Source of the DNA: Trichopria drosophilae
Lineage: Eukaryota > Arthropoda > Insecta > Hymenoptera > Diapriidae
DNA: 64,000 nucleotides
NCBI GenBank assembly: GCA_030407085.1
Contig: CM059582.1
Coordinates: 74,962,001-75,026,000, forward strand
Direction of reading: 5' to 3'
The notes under the pieces: generated by a model
Databases searched by the model: none
What the model was told of the DNA's origin: nothing
Seen by the model: the letters and a program-made list of their open reading frames with translations, nothing else
Made by a program: the position numbers and the translations under genes
Shown: piece after piece, positions 11,255 to 22,487 of the stretch
Layout of the letters: the number at the start of each line of letters is the position of its first letter
Position numbering within the stretch: the first letter of the stretch is position 1

Positions 11255-14200
11255 ATGATAGAATGCGCAAAACATACACATAATCAGAACGTAATTAAAT
11301 GTACTGAACAACGAAAATTACCCACTAATAACAAATTACAAAAGAAGAAGAAGAAAACTAAATTAGCATCAATAACTCAGAATGACACAATTATTGATGA
11401 AGACATAATTACTGAGAATTATTTGGGCGAAATGAATGTATTATGTACTTCATGCAATGCAAGACACTTTTCAGTCGAATTACCACGTGATAAGAAATTT
11501 AATACATGCTGTAATAAAGGGAAAGTTATATTATTGGATAATTTTGAATATCCCAAAAGATTAGAAGATTTAATGATTGGTAATAGTGCAGAATGTATAA
11601 ATTATCGAAAGTATATTCGTCAGTATAATAATGCCTTATCTTTTGCAAGTTTTGGCGCAAAATTTGATGCATTATATAATGCTGGACCACAAATTGTGCG
11701 AATATGTGGGCAAACGTATCATAATACATATGCACTGCACCCAAATGGTACTGAAAATCGGAAATATGGACAACTTTATATTATCGATAATGAAATTGCC
11801 AACAATATTCGAATGACTAGCACAAATGAAAAATTTCAATTGTCTTCTGAATTATTACAAGAATTGGATCTTTTATTACGAAAAATAAATCCATATGCAG
11901 AGGCTTTTAAAATGATGCACAACGTTGAATTAGAAGAGAAAAGTCGTTCACTTAAATCTGGTAAGAAACCAGATGACATAAAAATGATTCTAACGCGTAA
12001 TGATAATCTGAATAAACATCGTTTTAAGGAATCAACATGTAACGAAGGTGCAGTTGTCTTTACTGGAGAGGATGGCTTACCGCCGGCAGAAAAAGGTATA
12101 TGTATTTATCCAAAGACTGAAAACCCAATACGTATCCCTCAAATTAGTAAACATGTGGATCCAATGACATATCCATTAATACACCCAACCGGACAGAAAG
12201 GTTGGATGCCAAACATGCGCAATAATGGAGGTACAAAAAGAAATTCCATTACAGCAATGCAGTATTACTCTTATAAATTTAGCATACGTGGAAATTTTAA
12301 TCCGTATTTACATATGGGCAAATTAACACAACAATTTGTTGTAGATGCATGGACCAAAGTTGAAGGGTCAAGATTGTTCTATTTGCGAAATCAACAGCCA
12401 AAATTGAGAACCGAAATGTATAGAGGTTTGATGGATCATTTACAAAAAAAAAGATAATTGTCGAATTGGAAAAATGGTAATCTTACCATCAAGTTTTACA
12501 GGTAGTCCGCGCGCGTTACAACAAAATTTTATTGACGCAATGACATTAGTTAAAAAATGTAGAAAACCCGATCTTTTCATAACCATGACATGTAATCCGA
12601 ATTGGAAAGAAATTATTGACAATTTAAGACCTAATGAAGAGGTTATTAATCGCCCAGATATTGTCGTAAGAGTTTTTCAGCAAAAGGTGAATGAATTAAA
12701 AAATCAATTAATGTGGAAGGCATATGTCATTGAATTTCAAAAGCGCGGACTGCCGCATATTCATATGCTTTTATTTTTGCACAAAGATGATAAAATATTC
12801 CATGGCGATCCGGTTGATTAAATTATCACTGCAGAAATACCTGATGCGGATAATAATCCCAGACTTTACAGTATTGTAAAACGATTTATGGTGCATGGCC
12901 CCTGTGGTAAACAAAATATTAATTCCCCGTGTATGGACAAAAATAGTATGAAATGCACGAAGCATTTTCCGAAACTATTTAATACAGAAACTAACTGTTC
13001 CACAAATAGTTATCCTATATATAGGCGTAGGAATGATGGCAAAACAATTCGATATGGTTCAATCAATTCTAAAATTCGAGTAGCCGATAATAGATATATA
13101 GTACCTTATAATCCATATTTATTCTTGAAATTTAACTGCCATATGAACGTTGAATTAGGTTCGACAATACAATGCATTAAATATCTATTTAAATATTGTT
13201 ATAAAGGCTACGACTGTGCATACATAGAGATGAGCAGTAAAGAAATTCATGATGAAAATGAAGAAATTAACACTGACACTTTACAATACAACGAAATTAA
13301 ACAGTATATATCAACACGGTATGTTTGTCCACCTGAAGCTATGCACCGCCTTAATGATTATCTAATGTCAGAAATATCCCATGTCATATATAGATTAGCG
13401 GTTCACAATGAAAATGAACAACTAGGCGGAGAAGGAGACTATTATATACTGAAATTCCGAACAATTATGTATTTGTTGAGTCAGATAAAAAATGGGTTAA
13501 AAGAAAAAGATTCTGGAGACCAGTAATAAGTAGAATGTACTTCGTACAACCTAAAGATCGCGAACATTTCTACTTACGGCTCTTATTACTGCATGTTCGA
13601 GGAGTCCAGTCATTTGATGATATAAGGACAGTCGATGGGAAAATATATGAATCATTTTTTGAGGCTGCTAAAGCAAAGAATTTAATATGTTCAGATGATG
13701 AATGGGATAAATGCCTTCAAGAAAATACGGATATTCAGTTTCCGAAATCCTTATGTGAATTATTTGCTTATATTTGTATATATCATAATCCAGTAGATGT
13801 TAAAAATTTATACGACAAGTATAAAGATTATTTCTATCATCCTAAAATAGACGCAAATATTGGAAGAAACCAAGCATTGCAGACTATCAATAATATTCTG
13901 ACCATTCATGGATACTCTGTAAAAGATTTCGATTTACGTACTATAAGTCATGACTTGTGTTCAAATAACATGAGCGACGTATACGATGATAATAATGTGG
14001 ACACAAATGAGTTTGTTAACCAAATCGTGAATTCATTAACGTATACACAAAGAAATATTTTCAATGAAATTATTAATTCTATTGATAACAAAACTATTCT
14101 TAGATGTTTCTTTATCGATGGACCAGGAGAAAGTTATTTACACAACACACTTATTGCATATCTGCAACACAAAAACGTAATTGTTTTGCCAGTAGCTTGG

Positions 14201-15423
14201 ACTGGGATTGCAGCTAATCTTTTGAAAGATGGAAAAACTGTTTATACGACATTTAAACTTCCATTGAACATTTCAGAAAATACCACATGCAACATTAATC
14301 CGAATACCCGTATGGTTTATATTTAAAGAATGCAGAAGTAATCATATGGGATGAAATCACAATGGCTCACAAGCATGCGTTTGTAGCTGTTAACAGACTA
14401 TTCCAAGATTTATGTGGGAACGATATACCATTTGGAAATAAAATTATTATAATTTCCGGCGATTTTCGGCAAACTTTACCAATTGTCCGTCATGGTAGCC
14501 GAACACAAGTAATTGAAAGCTGTATTAAAGCAAGCAAATTATGGCCGTACTTTCAATATATGGCACTGCATGAAAATAAAAGGGTTACAGGTTGTGAGCA
14601 ATCATTCAAACAATGGCTTTTAAACGTAGGTGACGGAATATTTTCAGATAAATTCGAACAAGAAAATACAGCAATCAAAATACCACAACACATGTTATCT
14701 GGTGGTGATATTGTTACTGAAATATTCGGGGAAAAAATAATTCCTTTCAATGAAGATATAAAACATAAAATAATATTATCACCAAAAAATTCAGACGTAA
14801 TGGAAATAAATGATGAAATTCTTTCACGCATAGAAGGCGATGAAAAAGAATATCTTAGTATAGATTCTGCAGAGGATGAGACTAATGAAAAGTGTGATAC
14901 AATATTGCCATTAGAATTTTTACATTCCTTAACACCAAATGGTCTACCACCACACAAATTAAAATTGAAAATCGGAATGGTTATTAGTTTACTAAGGAAT
15001 CTTAATATAAATAACGGATTGTGTAATGGTACAAGATTAATAGTTAAGGAAATGAGAGAATACAGTATTCGTGCCGCAATTATTACCGGTAAACATTGTG
15101 GTGAAGTTATTGTATTGCCTCGAATAAACTTATCACCGTCTAAAGAAGAAATACCATTTCATATGACGAGAAGGCAATTTCCAATTAGATTAGGTTGTGC
15201 TATGACAATAAACAAATCACAAGGGCAATCTTTCGAAAAAGTGGGATTGTTTCTGCCATCACCAGTATTCAGTCATGGTCAATTGTATGCAGCACTTTCA
15301 AGATGTATTTCGGAACGAAATATAAAAATATTAATTACTAATAAATACAAAGCAATTCAAAATAAAGACGACAAAATTTATACAAAAAATATAGTGTTTA
15401 GTGAAATTTATGGATATAATTGA
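11255..15423 (+). pseudogene. Helitron Rep-helicase, several disabling changes
   Basis: One ancestral protein is read in pieces. Residues from 11255 contain the Helitron N-terminal domain (CTSCNARHFSVE, FASFGAKFD, VRICGQTYH, YAEAFKMMHNVE). After a +1 shift in a run of A near 12440 comes the Rep domain with the HUH motif (RGLPHIHMLLFL) and the tyrosine motif candidate CIKYLFKYCYKGYD. A TAA at 12819 and a frameshift near 13450 follow. The PIF1 helicase part has VIIWDEITMAHKHAF (Walker B), ISGDFRQTLP, LRNLNINNGLCNGTRL, TINKSQGQSFEKVGL and AALSRC. The Walker A box reads GPGESYLHN where family members have GPGGTGKS/T: three residues including the catalytic Lys are gone. A further shift lies near 14320. 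Helitrons move by rolling-circle replication; this copy cannot encode an active enzyme. Confidence 0.9.
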
Positions 15424-17716
15424 ACAATATAATAATATATGCAAAGAATGTAATAACTAGGAAAAAAGAACATATCAACAAACAAATTCACAAAATAAAA
15501 TCACTTTGATAGTAACGAATTATGAATTTTGCAAATATCACACCAATTTTAGAATTATCGGAACTATATGGGCATATCTCTGGTACTTTTGACGGTTGTG
15601 ATGATAGGCAGTTTCAGCGATCTACGGCAATAAACATTACAAATGCCTTGCCATTACACATGATCTTTTATAATAAATTGGCTGCCGAATCGCCATCATG
15701 AAACTATTATTTTTTTTAATATCATTTCGATAGAGATTTTCAATAAATTATAAGTGGAGTGCCCCTAATTATTATTATTATTTATTTTTTAACTTATAAA
15801 ATAATACATAAAAATTCATATACGTTGGCTGAAGTATCGCCACTTTGATTATGAATTGGCTGCCAAATCGCCATTATGAAATTATTGTTTTTTTTTTTTG
15901 TTAAATATCATTTCAATAAAAATTTTCTATAAATTATACATGAAGTGTCGTTACCAAATAATTAATTTCAACAGCAATTACGGTAAGAATATAAATTCCG
16001 GTGGTTCATATGGCTCTAGGCGATCTTCCCAAAAAAAAGAAATGCGCCTTGTCAATACCTCTATGGTGGTGTGGAAACTTGACAAAATTATTGTGGTAAA
16101 TTTCTAAATTTGCGACGAAAGGTTGGGCGAAATAACGATATAACCGGAAAAAGTGCCATTTTGAAAAAAAAAACAAGAAAAACGTGGGAAACCAAGTAAC
16201 AACTGATTATCATCACAAGACATTAACGTGGGTATTGAAAAGTGTTACATATGTAATAATATAAATTAAAGGTAGTTCCAATGAGCCACTTCAATAATTT
16301 TTCCCCCTTACTTTTTATACTTTAATGAATTCATTTTTTGAGCCAAAATCTTGATATATTAATTTTGGAAATGCCGGTATTGCCTTCCCTCGAGCACAAG
16401 GCCATCAATTTTCGGGCGTAAAATTTACGCCCTTAATACGAAAACTACTATTTAGTTTTAAAAAATAGAATTTTTAGATTTATATTTAAAATATGTGCTC
16501 TAGCTGTATTTAACCTTCTGTACATTAAATCCAGATAATTTTTTTTAAACGATTTGAAATTTCACATCTACAACCCTAGTATATTTTTACCAAGAAATGA
16601 CACGCGCGATAACACAAATAAATACTCTGTTATGCGCATTGCAGATTAGTGCCCATAAGATTTCATAACATAACAATTTATTAAATATTTGTATCAATTT
16701 AACAAAATTCACATCCATTCTAACAAAAGACACACCAAAAATCTCACATTCCGAGCGAGCGTTAGCGAGCGAGGAAATAACGCTAGTACATTATTATACT
16801 ATTTGCAATTTCTTATATTTCGTTACGCACATATTCCAGTTAATTTATCATCAGAGCATTTACATTTATTTGCGCAACAAAATATTCATCTTTACAATAT
16901 TTGATACGACAAAAAATCTAGTATTATATAACTCTATTAGTAAACAAAACTAATACAAAAAATGGGGCATTTATTATTGCATAATGAGATGAGGGGAAAA
17001 AAGCATAATAAATTAAGTAAAAATATTGGGTTTGGAGGCTGTAATGGTAGCACCCGACCGTCAACGGAGGGGCATATGTCGTAGCTTTGTGCCCCATTCT
17101 TTGTTTACCATTCGAGGTATTGCTTGTCAATGCAATACAACATCATAATTGGTATTTTACTTCCTGTACATTTCTGCAATTTCATCTATTTAGCATACAT
17201 TTTTGGCGAATGGTAATATGACGCTATCTAGAAACATGATACCATATTGAAAATTGCAAGAACTTTATTTTTGGAAAAATAATTTTGTAATTTGGGTAAC
17301 TTAACACCATAAATAGATTACTAAATGACGGCGTATTTTTCTTAACTCCCAAAACTTGACTTAAAGGGCAGCCAAGTTTTTGACAAGCCAGTTGTGGAAT
17401 GCTTGGAATAAAAGCCAATGAGTATATTATTGATGATATTGCATCGATTTTTAAAGTTCATTAAATTCATTAATAACATTTTTTATTAAATGGTAATTTC
17501 ATTAAACAAGTGATAAGAATTACTTTGATTTCAAAGAAATTTCTTGAACAATTTTGTGGTGTTCGAAATGTACGCAAAATTTTATTTCCAAATTATTGTA
17601 TATTGCATTAATGGATAGTTTTATTCATCAGAAAGAACTTGGTCTTATTACATGATTTCACTGCTTTTTGTAGAATAAGAATATAGCCTTATAATTGTAC
17701 ATAATTTAATTCTGAT
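15424..17716. other. Non-coding region downstream of the Helitron ORF
   Basis: No supported gene in 2.3 kb. It contains a duplicated stretch (15670-15950), a perfect GGGCGTAAAATTTACGCCC palindrome at 16415-16433 and a GAGCGAGCGTTAGCGAGCGAG cluster near 16745. The Helitron 3' end (hairpin plus CTRR) should lie here, but no candidate was convincing. Confidence 0.5.
15670..15950. repeat. Diverged tandem duplication, about 175-bp period
   Basis: AATTGGCTGCCGAATCGCC at about 15678 is followed by ATGAAACTATTA, a T-run, AATATCATTTC and AAATTATA. The same order recurs from about 15853 (AATTGGCTGCCAAATCGCC). The two copies differ at scattered sites. Confidence 0.75.
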
Positions 17717-17843
17717 ATCGTTTTTTTGTGGTAATTATGTTTTACTAATAAGAACTTGGCGAGTTTTTTTACAAGAAGTGTTTTTTGTGGGATTATGTTT
17801 TACTAATAAGAACCTGGCGAGTTTTTTTACAAGTGTTTTTTGT

Positions 17844-17850
<7 letters not shown>
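17717..17850. repeat. Two-copy tandem repeat, about 60-bp period
   Basis: ATTATGTTTTACTAATAAGA, then ACTTGGCGAGTTTTTTTAC and GTGTTTTTTGTGG, occurs twice in a row, nearly identical, ending at a (TA)n run. Confidence 0.85.

Positions 17851-17886
<36 letters not shown>
17848..17886. repeat. (TA)n microsatellite
   Basis: A pure AT run of about 36 bp directly follows the tandem repeat. Confidence 0.9.
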
Positions 17887-17891
<5 letters not shown>

Positions 17892-18565
17892 CATTTTTAT
17901 TTACACTAGCATAGATATATAATTATTATATTTATTCATATATAGGTTATAAAATAGTAACGAAAATAAATTACATATTGATCACTAATACGTTGCATAT
18001 CGAACGTGTTTTAGCAGTCAGCATGTCAATAAACCATCACAGCTATTCCCAATGTGGGTACACATCATCGACAGCAACGTCGGTAACAACGTGTCGAATC
18101 ACATCGACCGTTGAAAGTTGTTGTGACGTAAAATCCCATCGGCTTTGGACCCACTTTTGGAGTACGTTGCATGCTTGCAATGCTTCCAAACTGGAAGGAG
18201 TGTAAGGTATAGGTTCATCAACTTCCACTTCTTCTTCGTCATCGTCTTGATTATCTGTTCCGAAAACAATTTCTTCATTGAACGAGGTTCACTTTCTTTC
18301 ATTTCTTCACTCGTCTTATCACGAGGATTAATAATCTTTCGCCAGGCATTAGACAGATCTGATTCTGTCAAACTGTTCCACGCTAAAGTGCAGAAAGTCA
18401 AACATTTGTACAAGTCCATGGATTTTATAAACTTTTGGACATTGTTGTTTTCCTCAGACAGCAGAAGGGCCCGCAAAAGTTTTTTTCTATATAACCTGAA
18501 GTAGTAAAGAATAATACATAATTTGTTTTTAATATTTAGTATCTTTTTCAAAATGTATGAATTGA

Positions 18566-18683
18566 GGGGCTGTGTGGAAGAATGGCCTAACTCGATATAG
18601 GTCAATTGAGTATGGGTATGCGTTTATGTACTTTTTATGAAATCTAAATATTAGAGTTAGACCATTCTTCCGTGCACCCCTAA
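18566..18683. repeat. Small hairpin MITE
   Basis: Left arm GGGGCTGTGTGGAAGAATGG, then CCTAACTC; right arm, read on the minus strand, GGGGTGCACGGAAGAATGG, then TCTAACTC. Arms are about 27 bp, with a spacer of about 60 bp. Confidence 0.75.
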
Positions 18684-19003
18684 ATTGTTGCAATTTTTAA
18701 AACTTATTATTGTTTTTAAATGTTGTTGATTATTACGATTATCTTTAAAATTTATTATTGTTTTTATATTTTTATTGTTGCACTTGTTTTAAAAATTGAC
18801 TATTGTTTTTAAAATGTATTGATTTTAATTTAAATTTATTATTGCTTTCAAAATGTCTAAATTGTTGCAGTTGTTCAAAATTATATACGTACAAACCTCT
18901 TAAATTTTACAATCTGTAGCAATTTTTGATGGTTGACGGATTAAAAATAATTTTTTGGCATGCGTAATTAATTTTATGTAAATAATTATTATTTTATATG
19001 AAT

Positions 19004-19075
19004 CGGTGTTTCGTCCCAGGTCTGCTCACGGACTCGTCTGTTGGGCTATGTGAGCAGACCCTGCCCAAGACACGA
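19004..19075 (-). ncRNA. Degenerate hammerhead ribozyme, core U4 replaced by A
   Basis: On the minus strand: stem III GUGU, cleavage trinucleotide GUC (19071-19069), stem I UUGGGC with GCCCAA (six pairs), then CAGACGA where the core needs CUGANGA, stem II GUCC with GGAC, and GAAA (19012-19009) followed by CAC closing stem III. Every element but one core base is present. The stems differ from the 21891-21976 copy yet still pair, so they covary. The change of the invariant U4 should abolish cleavage. Confidence 0.75.
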
Positions 19076-19201
19076 AACTAATCGTAAATCGTAAATATAT
19101 ATATAATAAAATAAAGGATACTACTCACACGCATCCCTACCGCGACGCGCAAAACCGGAACCGCCACCGATCCTTAGTGATCTTTTTCGCGACACAAACT
19201 A

Positions 19202-19233
19202 ACTGATATTGATCAACCGAGTTGATATTTATA
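19202..19233 (-). promoter_or_regulatory. Pol II core promoter, TATA plus TCAGTT initiator
   Basis: On the minus strand TATAAATA starts at 19233 and TCAGTT lies at 19206-19201. The initiator A is 29 bases downstream, the classical spacing. The predicted start is about 135 nt before the ribozyme cleavage site. Confidence 0.55.
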
Positions 19234-20397
19234 CGATTGTCATGCAAGTTTGTAAACAAGCATAATAAATATAAACAAAACAAATGAAAGATTCCTTCCC
19301 TATCTCTTATTTTTTTTATATTCCTCTATAATACCTCCACCTCTAAAGCATGGTGCATCATAACAAAACACACCGTTATAAATTGCTCCTTGGTCCATCG
19401 GTTGGATGAGTGAAGTGACGTTCGGTGGCATATATATAACATTACAAACATCGTCTATCGCATTCATTGTATCAGCTGAAGGATGGGTTGGAGCATTGTC
19501 CAAAATTAGTATGCATTTTTTGCCATTTTCCTTATGATATGCCTTTATCGCTGGAAGTAAAACCTCTTTATACCATTTTAAAAAGGCGGGGACGTCCATC
19601 CATGCTTTCCTCTGGTTTATGTATACGCCTGGTAAAGCCTCCATGTTCAACCCTTTAAAACATCGTGGTTTTTTTGATTTTCCGATCATATATAGTGGAA
19701 TTTTATGTGTTCCACTAGCATTGGTGCACGTCATAATGGTAATTCGGTCTTTGATTAACTTCCATCCCGTTGCTTTTTTACATCCCTTTTCAACGAGGGT
19801 ATCTGTCGGAAGCAATGTCCACAGCAGACCGGTTTTATCCGCATTGTAAATTTGGTCCTTTCCAAAGCCAAAATCTGCAATGTACTTTTGGAAAATTGAA
19901 TTAAATTCCATTGCTCCATCAGCGTCTGCAGACAGTGACTCTCCTTGCATGGTCAAACTTCTTATTTCGTGTCTCTTTTGAAAACAATGAAGCCAGCCAT
20001 TGCTCGCCTGAAAGGTTTTCGGACCATTCAAAATTTCATTGAACAATACGGCTATCTCTTTTAGCATTGCACCAGATATTGGAGCACCGGCTGCACACAT
20101 CTGAGTAAACCAAGTACATATTTTTTTTTCCAATTCTGACACTATAACGCCAACAAATCTACTGACAATTCTACTTAAAGTCATATTTTCGGTTTTTAAA
20201 ATGTCGTATTGCTTTTTAATATTCTCCCGATTTGATTTTATAAGAGAAATCGCACTTTGAGTTCGATTAAATTTTAATGCAATGGTTTTCTGTGACACTC
20301 CAGCATCCAGCATTTCAATAATGCGTAACTTTTCCTCAAAAGTCAGTCGCGCCGCTTCAGATTTTTTCTTCCTTTTGTCCAACGGCGAAATTTTCAA

Positions 20398-21111
20398 AAG
20401 TACTCGGATCGAAAAAGTAAAAATTAGGATTTATAGAGAATTTAAATACGCATCTTTTTCCCTTTTGACAAAAATGTCTCAATTTTATAGTCTTTTAAAT
20501 AAATGCCAAAAATGTCATTTTAATTTTATACAAAATTTCAATATTTTTTTAACTTCAACTCGGGGTAGTGAACTCATTTTTGAGAATTTGGGTACAGAAA
20601 AAATACCGAATTGGGCGCCAGAGTTTCTCACGTCTAATGCGAGAAGAAAATTTGGTAAATCTTAAAAAACAAAAAAGTTATGGATTTTTTCCGCGAATTT
20701 GTAAAAAACGTGTCTCGAGATATTGTAGCGCTTCGTTTATCGGGAAAATGTTAAGTCACGGAAAAGTTCCAGTGAGAAAGTTGTTCATTAGGGTTTGTTA
20801 AAGTTTTCCGGAAAATGTCATCTTCATCCATGTTATGCATTTTAAGTTATGGAGGTTTTAAGTTGTTAACGGTAAGCGCGTCGTGGCACGGCTGACAAAG
20901 GACCGACAACATCCCGGTGTCATAGAACGAAGGCGGCGGCAGCTGTTCGCGGAATCGCAACCACGAAAAAGAGTTTAGCAGTTTGAAAACCTTCACTGCT
21001 TTTAATCGTATACATACTTCGGCTTGAGGTTAATAACATTGTAGAATATTTTAGTAGTTTATATTAAAAAATGAAAAGTAGCAAGGGTAGAAAACGGATA
21101 AAGAATGAGGA
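20398..21111. other. Unassigned sequence
   Basis: No supported gene. It may include the Tigger 5' UTR and terminus. The stretch ends where the 209-bp tandem repeat begins. Confidence 0.4.
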
Positions 21112-21629
21112 TTAATTTTGAATGGTAAGCAAAAGACTTAGAAAAGGAAAATAGCAAAATATACTGATCCTATACTGTGCTACCTGTTAGTAGATACGTT
21201 GTTAAATGTTACAGTTTATACTAAGTTGTCAAAGTTACTTGGTCCACGCGTATACTACAAGCAAAAGTAATTTCGACTAGTGGAATAGTTATGCTAGATA
21301 TTTACTATCGTGTTTGTAGTTTAATTTTGAATGGTACGCAAAACACTGGGAGAAGATAAAAGAGCACAATATACTGATCCTATACGTGTACTACCTGTAA
21401 GTAGAGACGTTGTAAAATAATACAGTTTATACTAAGCTGTCAAAGTTTGTTCGTGATATAATCACAGCAAAGGGTTGCTCGGGGTCGGTTAGGAGGAGGG
21501 CCCTCTCGTTACAGGTTGAACACCCATGTATATGAGAGGGGAGTATACAGGACTCTGAGTCGCTGTTTCTAATTGCGTGTTTGGTTGAATTTCCCGAGGT
21601 CCTGGCCCAATGGGAGATTACCTGGAACA

Positions 21630-21665
21630 TATAAATAAGTCCGTTGAGGGCATTTCTAATCAGTT
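21630..21665 (+). promoter_or_regulatory. Pol II core promoter, TATA plus TCAGTT initiator
   Basis: TATAAATA at 21630-21637 and ATCAGTT at 21659-21665 place the +1 A 32 bases after the first T. The ribozyme cleavage site is 244 nt downstream. Confidence 0.55.
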
Positions 21666-21890
21666 CATCGGGAAGATTTTAAGCGATCAGATCTCGAGCG
21701 TGACAGTATTTGGGCCAAGACTGCGGGAGGTACGGACGACTGATTTTGAACCCCGGGACGCCGCGCCGCTCGGACATGTACGCGAGTGAGTAGTAATTTG
21801 TATAAAATGACTTCGGGAACAATTATTGTCAATTATTGTTAATCTATATTTCCATTTATGTTATATGTCGTTTATATATTTACGTACATA

Positions 21891-21976
21891 TTTGCATGCG
21901 ATGTTTGGGGCAGGGCCTGCTTCTCATAGCTCCACTGACGAGTCCGTGAGCGGGCCCGGGACGAAACATCAGCAAA
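21891..21976 (+). ncRNA. Hammerhead ribozyme, all core bases intact
   Basis: Stem III: GAUGU (21900-21904) pairs with ACAUC (21966-21970), extended by UUUGC with GCAAA. Cleavage is predicted after U21905 (NUH site GUU). Stem I: UGGGGC (21906-21911) with GCUCCA (21929-21934), one G-U wobble. The core CUGACGA is at 21935-21941. Stem II: GUCC (21942-21945) with GGAC (21959-21962). GAAA is at 21963-21966. The open stem is III, so this is type III topology. A related copy at 19004-19075 has different but still paired stems. Confidence 0.85.
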
Positions 21977-22487
21977 CTCGTAATAACTAAGCATGTTTAT
22001 ATTGTGCATAGCATTCCTTGCCCGAGTTAATGGATCAGTCGACGTTTGCCTTAGTAATAGGACAACGCCAGTTTTTCTCAACGTTCATACCCCCCTCCCC
22101 CGTGGCCAGGGGTGCTCTCTATTTATTTATTGCACTTGCGCCGTATACAGTCCATCATAAAGCCCCTTTTTTCCAAAGAAAGTTACTTCGTCTACGCGTA
22201 TACTACAAGCAAAAGTAATTTCGACTAGTGAAATATTTATGCTAGATATTTACTATCGTGTTTGTACTTTAATTTTGAATGGTACGCAAAACACTGGCAG
22301 AAGGAAAATAGTAAAATATACTGATCCTATACGTGTACTACCTGTAAGTAGATACGTTGTTAATTGTTACAGTTTATACGAAGCTGTCAAAGTTACTTGG
22401 TCCACGCGTATACTACAAGAAAAAGTAATTTCGATTAGTGGAATAGTTATGCTAGATATTTACTGCCGTGTTTGTAGATTCCATAAA

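Larger units (their letters stand above)
18509..19374 (-). mobile_element. Insertion in the Tigger gene carrying a hammerhead-like RNA
   Basis: This block separates the two halves of the Tigger DDE region. On the minus strand it holds, in order, a TATA box, an arthropod-type initiator (TCAGTT), a degenerate hammerhead ribozyme and an AT-rich tail of AAAACAATAATAAATTT-like repeats, with a small hairpin MITE near its end (18566-18683). The promoter-then-hammerhead order matches the insertion at 21448-22178, so I infer a shared family. The exact ends and target duplication could not be fixed. Confidence 0.55.
18043..20397 (-). pseudogene. Tigger/pogo-type transposase split by an insertion
   Basis: From ATG 20397 the protein has a psq-like HTH (RLTFEEKLRIIEML, GVSQKTIALKFN, about residues 17-62), a CENP-B/Tc5-type second DNA-binding domain (residues about 70-155, with SNGWLHCFQKRHEI) and a DDE_1 domain. 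Its acidic residues are visible in YNADKTGLLW, CILILDNAPTHP and TSLIQPMDQGAI, with about 34 residues between the last two Asp. After GAIYN the reading changes to foreign sequence and stops at 19300. The C-terminal part resumes at 18508 (LYRKKLLRALL, CLTFCTLAWNSL, NAWRKI) and, after a frameshift near 18280, runs through an acidic stretch and VDEPIPYTPSSLEAL to 18043. The enzyme would move pogo-like elements at TA sites. The 866-bp insertion and a frameshift kill it. Confidence 0.85.
21448..22178 (+). mobile_element. 731-bp insertion with promoter and hammerhead ribozyme
   Basis: The repeat unit is split with a 6-bp direct duplication AAAGTT (21442-21447 and 22179-22184), a clean sign of transposition. 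The element starts TGTTCGTGATATAATCAC and ends TTTTTTCCAAAG. Inside, in order, are TATAAATA (21630), TCAGTT (21660), a GC-rich leader, and a hammerhead ribozyme (21891-21976). There is no long ORF. A promoter followed by a self-cleaving RNA in a small non-coding unit recalls retrozymes and Penelope-like element termini. The right end does not finish in CA, so a simple solo LTR is not certain. Confidence 0.65.
21112..22478 (+). repeat. About 209-bp tandem repeat, three units, interrupted
   Basis: Units start with TTAATTTTGAATGGTA at 21112, 21321 and 22269 and contain CTGATCCTATACGTGTACTA, GTTACAGTTTATAC and CTAGATATTTACTATCGTG. The second unit is broken by the 731-bp insertion 21448-22178. The third runs to 22478, where LINE 2 begins. 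More of the same repeat follows the LINE (27232-27738). It is either a satellite into which the LINE jumped, or a tandem 5' UTR promoter array like that of mouse L1. Confidence 0.85.

Noticed and set aside
18509..19374. Intron in the Tigger gene (TTCTTTACTACTTCAG looks like an acceptor)
   Set aside because: No donor gives the right reading frame, and the interval holds promoter, ribozyme and MITE features that fit an insertion.
21448..22178. Simple solo LTR
   Set aside because: It starts TGTT, but the right end is CCAAAG and not CA, and the duplication is 6 bp. I keep it as an unclassified element.
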